A DNA stretch of 64,000 nt, from the NCBI RefSeq assembly GCF_013032455.1, contig NZ_WQCF01000001.1, forward strand, positions 764,922 through 828,921. Direction: 5' to 3'. Shown here one piece after another: positions 57,886-64,000 of the stretch. Numbering within the stretch: position 1 is the first letter of the stretch; every line of letters starts with the position of its first letter. The translations under genes and the position numbers were made by a program. This DNA is from Ruegeria atlantica (GTDB taxonomy: Bacteria; Pseudomonadota; Alphaproteobacteria; Rhodobacterales; Rhodobacteraceae). The notes beneath the pieces are model-generated. The model worked only from the letters and a program-made list of their open reading frames with translations. It was not told the DNA's origin and did no database searches.

Positions 57886-57895
57886 TTTCTTTTTT
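57847..57895 (+). terminator. terminator of the DUF1127-CcsR transcript
   Basis: The stem of hairpin 6 is followed immediately by TTTTTCTTTTTT, a strong intrinsic terminator that ends the whole array. Confidence 0.9.
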
Positions 57896-57942
57896 CCCAG
57901 ACGTGTAGAATGAAGCTCCGAGGTGAATTTCAGGAGTTCCCA

Positions 57943-58233
57943 ATGGCCGCTTATTTCATTGCCCAGATTTCAATTCACGATCCGGATGGGTATCAAAAGT
58001 ATCTTGAAGGATTCATGCCGATATTCGACCGCCACGGCGGCAGGCTTCTGACCGTATCGTCCAAGCCTGTAGAGTTAATTGAAGGAAATTGGACGGAAAA
58101 CGGCGTTGTCCTGATGGAATTCCCGTCTATCGAAGCCGCCAATGCGTGGAAAGACGACCCCGACTACGTCGAGCTTGCCAAAATCCGTCATCAGACGGCC
58201 ACAACGAATATGGTCTTGGTCGAAGGCCTATAG
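57943..58233 (+). CDS. DUF1330 domain-containing protein
   Basis: This 96-residue protein has a dimeric ferredoxin-like fold of the DUF1330 family: AYFIAQISIHDPDGYQKYL, HGGRLLTVSSKPVELIEG and VVLMEFPSIEAANAWKDDPDY. The function is unknown. AGGAG lies 6 bases before ATG 57943. It follows the CcsR terminator and converges with the helicase gene, 4 bp apart. Confidence 0.92.
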   Translation: MAAYFIAQISIHDPDGYQKYLEGFMPIFDRHGGRLLTVSSKPVELIEGNWTENGVVLMEFPSIEAANAWKDDPDYVELAKIRHQTATTNMVLVEGL

Positions 58234-58237
58234 CCGT

Positions 58238-60688
58238 TCAGAACGGCACGTCATCCTTCGCGGACAGAAAACGCGAGACCACCTTTTTGGTGCCCGCCTT
58301 ATCGAAATCGACTTCAACCTTATCACCTTCGATGCCGATCACCGCGCCGTACCCGAATTTCTGATGGAACACCCGCTCACCCAGCGTGAAGCTTGCCATG
58401 GCAGTCGCGTCAATCACCGTATTGCGGGCTTCACGCGGCTGAGACGTTCCATATTGCCCTTGCCGCGCCTGCATGCGTTTCCAGCCTGGCGAATTATAAA
58501 CATTCGCCTCGGCCGCGCGAGTTTCGATCCCTGCCGTCGGTTGCCCGCCGCCATATAGCCCCGGAGGCGTCAGTACCTCCACATGGTCTTCGGGTAATTC
58601 GTCGATAAACCGTGACGGCATTGCGTTCTGCCACTGCCCGAACACCCGTCGGTTGGCGGCGAAGGAGATCGTACAAACCTCTTCCGCGCGGGTGATGCCG
58701 ACATAAGCCAGCCGCCGCTCTTCCTCGAGGCCCTTCAGTCCGGATTCGTCCATGGACCGTTGCGAGGGGAACAAGCCATCCTCCCACCCCGGCAGGAACA
58801 CGGCAGGAAATTCCAACCCCTTGGCCGCGTGCAGAGTCATGATTGAGACCTTGGCCCCATCGCCCTCCTGCTCATTGTCCATGACCAAGCTGACATGTTC
58901 CAAAAACCCCTGCAGATTCTCGAAATTGTCCAGTTGGTTGACCAGTTCCTTGAGGTTTTCCAGCCGCCCCGGCGCCTCGGGTGTCTTTTCGTTCTGCCAA
59001 TGGGCGGTATAGCCGGATTCGTCGAGGATGATCTGTGCCAGTTCGATATGCGAAACCTCGGGCTCACCGAACCGCATGGGCGCGCCATCATCAATCACCG
59101 ACTCGTCGTCCACTTCGATTCGCGGCCCGCGCGTCATCGTGTTCCATCGCGCAAGCCCGTCGATCAACTCGCGCAGCGCCTTGCCGCCTTTTCCTTTGAT
59201 CAACCCGTTATCGACCGCAATCCGCGCGCCATCGACCAGCGACACGCCGTTTTCCCGCGCTGTCATCTGGATCGTCTGCTGCGCTTTATCACCCAAACCG
59301 CGTTTCGGAGTGTTTACGATCCGCTCAAAGGCCAGGTCGTCACCGGGGCTGACCACCAGCCGGAAGTAGGCCATGGCATCGCGAATCTCCATCCGCTCAT
59401 AGAACCGAGGGCCGCCGATCACCTTGTAGGGCAAGCCAATGGTCAGAAACCGGTCCTCGAACGCGCGCATCTGGTGCGAGGCACGCACGAGGATGGCCAT
59501 TTCATCCAGCCCCATCGGACGCACACCGCGCGTCCCACCTTGCATCGCGTCGATTTCCTCACCGATCCAGCGGGCTTCTTCCTCTCCATCCCAATGGCCG
59601 ATCAGACGGACCTTTTCGCCCTCTTTCGCGTCGGTCCACAGCTCTTTGCCCAAACGGCTTTCATTGCCGCGAATGACATTCGACGCCGCCGCTAGAATAT
59701 GCGGGGTCGAGCGGTAATTCTGCTCCAGCCGCACCACATACGCGCCGGGAAAGTCCTTTTCGAACCGCAGGATGTTGCCCACTTCGGCTCCTCGCCAGCC
59801 ATAAATCGACTGATCGTCATCCCCCACGCAACAGATGTTCTTATGCGCTCCGGCCAGTAGCCGCAGCCAGAGGTATTGGGCGACGTTGGTATCCTGATAC
59901 TCGTCCACCAGTATGTAGCGGAACCAGCGCTGGTATTGCTCCAGCACATCCTGGTGGGCCTGGAAAATCGCCAGGACATGCAAAAGCAGATCGCCAAAGT
60001 CGCAGGCGTTTAATTCTTTGAGCCGCGGCTGATATTGCTCGTAGAAGTCGATACTGGACATGACTTCTTTACGCCTTGATCCAGCCTCGCCGGGCGAATA
60101 CTCGCGCCCCGTTTCAAGGTCGATCAGTCTTTCTTGCGCGCGCGGGACTTGCTCAGGCCTCCAGCCTTGATTTTTATACTTGTCTATGATCGCTGCCAGC
60201 CAACGATCCGTAGAAGCTCTTACTTCGACCCCATTCAAACTCGCCAGCTGCTTAATCACGCGCCTCTGATCGTCAGTGTCGAGAATGGTGAAGTTGGATT
60301 TCAGCCCCACAAGCTCGGCGTGGCGGCGCAGCAGCTTGACACAGATCGCGTGGAAGGTGCCCAGCCACGGCATCCCCTCGGCCGGTTGGCCCAGAAGGCG
60401 GCCCACACGCTCTTTCATCTCGCGCGCCGCTTTGTTGGTAAAAGTCACCGACAGAATCTCATTCGGGCGCGCTCGCCCGGTGCTGAGAAGATGCGCAATA
60501 CGGGCGGTCAGCGCCTTGGTCTTACCAGTCCCTGCCCCGGCCAACATAAGTACCGGACCGTCCAGCCGCTCAACCGCTTCACGCTGCGCCGGATTTAGCT
60601 CATCCAGATAAGGCGTAGGGCGCGCGGCCATAGCCCTCTGCGATAGCGATGCACCCTCAAAGGCGTCCATTTCGTCAAAACTGCTCAT
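58238..60688 (-). CDS. ATP-dependent DNA helicase UvrD/PcrA
   Basis: This 816-residue superfamily 1 helicase acts in nucleotide-excision and mismatch repair or in removing RecA and stalled polymerase. Motifs in order: the Q-motif LNPAQREAVE, Walker A AGAGTGKTKALTARIA, motif II YILVDEYQDTNVAQ, QNYRST in EQNYRSTPHI, and LMTLHAAKGLEFPAVFLPG-type motif V. The C-terminus has the Tudor-like PcrA segment ERVFHQKFGYGAVIGIEGDK. It uses ATG 60688; a GTG two codons earlier is possible. Confidence 0.95.
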   Translation of the reverse strand: MSSFDEMDAFEGASLSQRAMAARPTPYLDELNPAQREAVERLDGPVLMLAGAGTGKTKALTARIAHLLSTGRARPNEILSVTFTNKAAREMKERVGRLLGQPAEGMPWLGTFHAICVKLLRRHAELVGLKSNFTILDTDDQRRVIKQLASLNGVEVRASTDRWLAAIIDKYKNQGWRPEQVPRAQERLIDLETGREYSPGEAGSRRKEVMSSIDFYEQYQPRLKELNACDFGDLLLHVLAIFQAHQDVLEQYQRWFRYILVDEYQDTNVAQYLWLRLLAGAHKNICCVGDDDQSIYGWRGAEVGNILRFEKDFPGAYVVRLEQNYRSTPHILAAASNVIRGNESRLGKELWTDAKEGEKVRLIGHWDGEEEARWIGEEIDAMQGGTRGVRPMGLDEMAILVRASHQMRAFEDRFLTIGLPYKVIGGPRFYERMEIRDAMAYFRLVVSPGDDLAFERIVNTPKRGLGDKAQQTIQMTARENGVSLVDGARIAVDNGLIKGKGGKALRELIDGLARWNTMTRGPRIEVDDESVIDDGAPMRFGEPEVSHIELAQIILDESGYTAHWQNEKTPEAPGRLENLKELVNQLDNFENLQGFLEHVSLVMDNEQEGDGAKVSIMTLHAAKGLEFPAVFLPGWEDGLFPSQRSMDESGLKGLEEERRLAYVGITRAEEVCTISFAANRRVFGQWQNAMPSRFIDELPEDHVEVLTPPGLYGGGQPTAGIETRAAEANVYNSPGWKRMQARQGQYGTSQPREARNTVIDATAMASFTLGERVFHQKFGYGAVIGIEGDKVEVDFDKAGTKKVVSRFLSAKDDVPF

Positions 60689-60866
60689 CCGCACAAACTA
60701 CGCTGAATACGCAGGAAGGGAAAGAGTTTGTTCACGCCTTGTTCGCTCAATTTTTCCACCCACTTGCAGTCAATTGTAGGCAAATCGCTCCGCCTTGCCG
60801 AGCAGCGTTAACCCTCTGTCAAAGCTTGCCTTCGATGCTGGGGCCAAAGCTGTGGGAGCGCGGATC

Positions 60867-62648
60867 ATGAAGAAACGTACTGCATCGGGCATCGCGTCCC
60901 GCCTTAAAATAGCGGTTATCGTCCTGATAATCGGGCTTCTGGCCGCCTTGTCAGGCTGGGGCATATATTCGATCCCCGCCCCTGTGGTTGACCGAATGCT
61001 GGAATCAGACATGCGCCATGCCGCAATGCAGTTGAACCGCCAGGTGACCTCGCACCTGGAAGACGTTGATGCCACCTTCCTGACGAGTGTGATGGGCGAT
61101 CATGACGAAGAATTCCTAGAACTGCTGCCCGCAACGTCGGATATCTATCGCTTCAAGCTTTTTGACACATCTGGACGCGTGTTCTGGTCAACGCGCGATT
61201 CTGACGTCGGCACACTCAATATGAAGCCATACTTCAAGGATGTGATCGGAAAAGGGAATCTATACTATGAGCATGAAGAAAAGCCTCTGACCGAAGTCGA
61301 TAATCTGGATCGCGACATGGCCGCGGGGGCGCAAACCCGGCACGTTGCCGAAATCTACACACCCGTCATCCGCGAGGGGCGCTTTGTTGGCGCAATCGAG
61401 TTCTACTCGGACATAACCCAGGTCCGGAACCTTTTTATCAATCGGGTGCGTTGGTCACTGGCGCTGCTCAGCGGTGTCGCATTACTGGCAGTGCTGGTGG
61501 TGACACTGGTGATTTTCCGCGCGAACCGGCGGCAGGTGCGCGACTTGCAGGGCCGTGCAGCCAAGGAACGGGCACTGATGGATGACCAACTGCGGCTGGC
61601 TCGAGAAGTGCGGCTGCTGGGTGAGTTGAACGAATGGCTGCAATCCAGCCGGTCACTGGATGAGCTGTTTGACATGGTGTCTCGCTTCATGACTCATATC
61701 CTGCCTGAGGCCGAGGGCAGCGTGTATGTCTACTCCAACTCGCGGGATGTGCTGGATGGGTGTGCCAGTTGGAATGACGGCACTCATAAGTCGCATATTC
61801 ACCCCGAAGGGTGCTGGGGTCTGCGGCGGGGGCGGACATATGAATATGGCGCGTCCGAGATTGATTTTGTTTGCGAGCATGCCGAGCCGCATGACGGGCG
61901 ACCCTATTTCTGCTTTCCCATACTGGCGCATGGCGAGACGGTTGGGCTGCTGCATCTGCGGGCCCATGAAGGCAGCTACGAAGTGTTTCATTCCAACAAG
62001 AAACTGGCCCAGCTTTGCGCCGAACAAATCAGTATGGCGATCGCGAATGTACGGATGCGGGATCAGTTGCATGACCAGTCGGTCCGCGACCCGCTGACCG
62101 GGTTGTTTAACCGTCGGCACATGACTGAGACGCTGCGCAAATCCATCAGCCGCAGCCAGCAAACCGGCGCACCGCTAAGCTTGATCGCCGTCGACGTGGA
62201 CCATTTCAAGAAATTCAACGACACCCATGGGCATGATGCCGGAGACATGGTGTTGCGCGCCGTCGGTTCAGCGCTTGAACAGGGCTGCGACCGGGACGAG
62301 ACTGCTTGCCGGATCGGCGGGGAGGAATTCATGCTGATCCTGCCCGACAATACCCCAGAAGACACAATGACCCGAGCCGAGCAGCTACGCCAGGCGGTTG
62401 AGGCCATTTCGGTTCGGTATGGTGAAAAATCCCTGCCGCGCATCACGATTTCTGTCGGTGTGGCCCATTACCCTGCGCATGGCACCATGCCGCAGGACCT
62501 GATGCGCGCTGCAGATGACGCCTTGTATATGGCCAAGGACAAAGGGCGCAATCAGGTGCAGATCGCCAATGGGGCAGCCTCTATTTCTTCTGCGCCCGTG
62601 AAAAATGAAGGCCAGCCGAAACAAACACCTCGGACATCAGCGGCCTGA
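60867..62648 (+). CDS. membrane-bound GAF-GGDEF diguanylate cyclase
   Basis: This 593-residue protein should make cyclic di-GMP. A first membrane helix (IAVIVLIIGLLAALSGWGIY) and a second near residue 205-228 bracket a periplasmic sensor domain. A cytoplasmic GAF domain (about 245-400) and a GGDEF domain follow. The catalytic signature CRIGGEEFMLILPD is intact, as are DHFKKFNDTHGHDAGD and SVGVAHYP. The usual inhibitory site RxxD five residues before GGEEF is not present (DRDE there). Start ATG 60867 matches the hydrophobic N-terminus. Confidence 0.93.
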   Translation: MKKRTASGIASRLKIAVIVLIIGLLAALSGWGIYSIPAPVVDRMLESDMRHAAMQLNRQVTSHLEDVDATFLTSVMGDHDEEFLELLPATSDIYRFKLFDTSGRVFWSTRDSDVGTLNMKPYFKDVIGKGNLYYEHEEKPLTEVDNLDRDMAAGAQTRHVAEIYTPVIREGRFVGAIEFYSDITQVRNLFINRVRWSLALLSGVALLAVLVVTLVIFRANRRQVRDLQGRAAKERALMDDQLRLAREVRLLGELNEWLQSSRSLDELFDMVSRFMTHILPEAEGSVYVYSNSRDVLDGCASWNDGTHKSHIHPEGCWGLRRGRTYEYGASEIDFVCEHAEPHDGRPYFCFPILAHGETVGLLHLRAHEGSYEVFHSNKKLAQLCAEQISMAIANVRMRDQLHDQSVRDPLTGLFNRRHMTETLRKSISRSQQTGAPLSLIAVDVDHFKKFNDTHGHDAGDMVLRAVGSALEQGCDRDETACRIGGEEFMLILPDNTPEDTMTRAEQLRQAVEAISVRYGEKSLPRITISVGVAHYPAHGTMPQDLMRAADDALYMAKDKGRNQVQIANGAASISSAPVKNEGQPKQTPRTSAA

Positions 62649-62687
62649 AAACCTTGCAGAATCGCGTCGTAGGTCGGATCAATTCTT

Positions 62688-63821
62688 ATGGACCTGCACA
62701 GCTCATTCCCCGGCATAGCCGATCTGAAACGCCGCGCGCGGCGCAGAGTTCCGCATTTCGTCTGGGAATTTCTGGAAAGTGGTACAGGGGCCGAGGCCAC
62801 TGTGCGCCGAAACAGGACCGCGCTGGATGACATAGAGTTTTTGCCTTCGATCCTGCACGGCCCAATCGAATGCAATACCAGCACACAATTTCTAGGTCAG
62901 GATTTCCCCCTGCCCTTTGGAGTTGCGCCTATTGGGATGTCAGGGCTGATCTGGCCAGATGCAGAAAGACTGCTGGCACACGCAGCAGCTCAAGCCGGGT
63001 TGCCTTATACTCTGTCGACCGTCGCCAGCCAAAGCCCCGAGGATCTGGCCCCTCATATCGGTGAGAATGCGTGGTTTCAGCTTTACCCGCCGAAAGACCC
63101 TGACATTCGCTCTGATCTGCTGCGCCGAGCCAGAACTGCTGGATTCTCGACGCTTGTCCTAACAGTTGATGTTCCGGTCGCTTCGCGGCGAGAGAGACAG
63201 GTTCGGTCTGGCCTTACGAACCCTCCCCGATTGACCCCCCGTTTGCTGGCTCAGATCGCACTGCGCCCGTCATGGGCCGTTGGCATGGCCCTGGGCGGGA
63301 TGCCGCGGATGCGAACACTAGACAAATACATCGACAGTGACAGCGCCCTGTCTCCCACGGCTCATGTTGGGTACCTACTGCGCACCTCACCGGACATGGA
63401 CTACGTCAAATGGCTGCGCGACGCGTGGGATGGACCGTTTATTGTCAAAGGCGTCATGCGCGCTGAAGATGCAGATCGGTTAGAACAGGCCGGTGTTGAT
63501 GCCCTCTGGATCTCGAATCATGGTGGGCGACAGTTTGACGGTGCTCCGGCCAGTATTTCTGTTCTTCCCGCCATTCGTACGGCCACGGACTTGCCACTAA
63601 TCTTTGACGGCGGAATCGAAGGCGGGCTCGACATCCTCCGCGCCCTGGCTCTTGGGGCGGATTTTGTCATGTTGGGACGCGGGTTTCTTTATGGTCTGGC
63701 TACCCTTGGTTCGGGCGGCCCAGCCCATGTAATCGACATCCTGCGACAAGATATGTTGGCGAACATGGGCCAGATGGGTCTTGAACAGTTAAATCAGCTA
63801 GTGACAAATCAACACAATTGA
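62688..63821 (+). CDS. FMN-dependent alpha-hydroxy-acid dehydrogenase (L-lactate dehydrogenase-like)
   Basis: This 377-residue member of the alpha-hydroxy-acid oxidase/dehydrogenase family, related to LldD and glycolate oxidase, has a TIM barrel with FMN: PFGVAPIGMSGLIWPDAE, VLTVDVPVASRRERQVR, PFIVKGVMRAEDA with the FMN lysine, and SNHGGRQFDGAPASIS with the catalytic His-Gly-Gly-Arg. It closely resembles L-lactate dehydrogenases but the exact hydroxy acid is not certain. It begins 39 bp after the diguanylate cyclase gene. Confidence 0.88.
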   Translation: MDLHSSFPGIADLKRRARRRVPHFVWEFLESGTGAEATVRRNRTALDDIEFLPSILHGPIECNTSTQFLGQDFPLPFGVAPIGMSGLIWPDAERLLAHAAAQAGLPYTLSTVASQSPEDLAPHIGENAWFQLYPPKDPDIRSDLLRRARTAGFSTLVLTVDVPVASRRERQVRSGLTNPPRLTPRLLAQIALRPSWAVGMALGGMPRMRTLDKYIDSDSALSPTAHVGYLLRTSPDMDYVKWLRDAWDGPFIVKGVMRAEDADRLEQAGVDALWISNHGGRQFDGAPASISVLPAIRTATDLPLIFDGGIEGGLDILRALALGADFVMLGRGFLYGLATLGSGGPAHVIDILRQDMLANMGQMGLEQLNQLVTNQHN

Positions 63822-63967
63822 TGCTGCAGCGCAGAATTGCTAATAGGATTGCGCCAACAAGCGGCGTTTGCGAGCGTTAACATGCCGGTTCTACCCAGAA
63901 CGACTGATATACGAGCGCGTATTGTCTGCCTATGAACACGGCCAAACCACAAAGACCGGGACCTGAT

Positions 63968-64000
63968 ATGACCGACTTCACCAAGATCCTGATCGCCAAT
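63968..64000 (+). CDS. 5' end of a biotin carboxylase-domain enzyme (possibly pyruvate carboxylase)
   Basis: The frame opens MTDFTKILIAN and runs off the window. KILIAN is the start of the ATP-grasp biotin carboxylase domain (usually continued as KILIANRGEIA). In Rhodobacterales pyruvate carboxylase starts this way, and a lactate dehydrogenase-like neighbour fits pyruvate metabolism. GGGA lies upstream of ATG 63968. Only 11 residues are visible, so the identity is tentative. Confidence 0.5.
   Translation, partial: MTDFTKILIAN

Overview
The window looks like a chromosome segment from a marine Rhodobacterales (Roseobacter-group) alphaproteobacterium. The protein sequences, the aerobic cobaltochelatase pair cobS/cobT, the divergent bolA and J-domain genes, the two DUF2484 genes inside the murein cluster and the CCUCCUCCC-loop small RNAs all fit that group. 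The species is not identifiable from what I can see. I found no insertion sequences, prophage genes, tRNA, rRNA or CRISPR arrays.

Layout, left to right. 1-13.5 kb: a truncated DUF3422 gene, a VOC protein, the proton-translocating transhydrogenase operon pntAB, a small methyltransferase-like membrane protein, kynureninase, a TetR regulator divergent from a two-subunit molybdenum hydroxylase (IorAB-like), a class I glutamine amidotransferase hydrolase, and glcB with a GlcG/HbpS gene. 13.7-28.1 kb: pepN with a small membrane protein, an unrecognised 419-residue protein, gatB, small conserved genes (DUF4177, GDCCVxC, BolA, J-domain), a Hint-domain protein, cobS and cobT, a Xaa-Pro aminopeptidase and DUF427. 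28.2-33.6 kb: a ClC channel, recN, bamD and lpxC. 33.8-56.7 kb: the division and cell-wall (dcw) cluster on the minus strand. Its transcription order is mraZ, rsmH, ftsL, ftsI, murE, murF, mraY, murD, an inserted three-gene cassette, ftsW, murG, murC, three small membrane-protein genes, murB, ddl, ftsQ, ftsA, a small exported-protein gene, ftsZ. 57.3-64 kb: a DUF1127 gene followed by six CCUCCUCCC-loop hairpin RNAs, DUF1330, a UvrD/PcrA helicase, a diguanylate cyclase, an FMN-dependent alpha-hydroxy-acid dehydrogenase, and the first codons of a probable biotin carboxylase.

The dcw cluster makes lipid II and the divisome. MurC, MurD, MurE, MurF, MurB and Ddl build UDP-MurNAc-pentapeptide, MraY and MurG make lipid II, FtsW and FtsI polymerise and cross-link it, and FtsL, FtsQ, FtsA and FtsZ organise the septum. 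Many genes overlap by 4 bp, which implies translational coupling. Strong hairpins upstream of mraZ, between mraY and murD, and after ftsZ divide the cluster into segments.

The most interesting part is the roughly 1.5 kb between mraZ and the DUF1330 gene. It holds (i) a probable UpsM-type leader RNA ending in a strong terminator before mraZ, with a 51-codon ORF whose stop codon lies inside the terminator stem; (ii) three arrays of TGGGN-like repeats at 10-bp spacing, which are candidate MraZ operators, two of them with identical geometry; and (iii) a CcsR-type array of six anti-Shine-Dalgarno hairpins arranged as three tandem dimers behind a DUF1127 gene.
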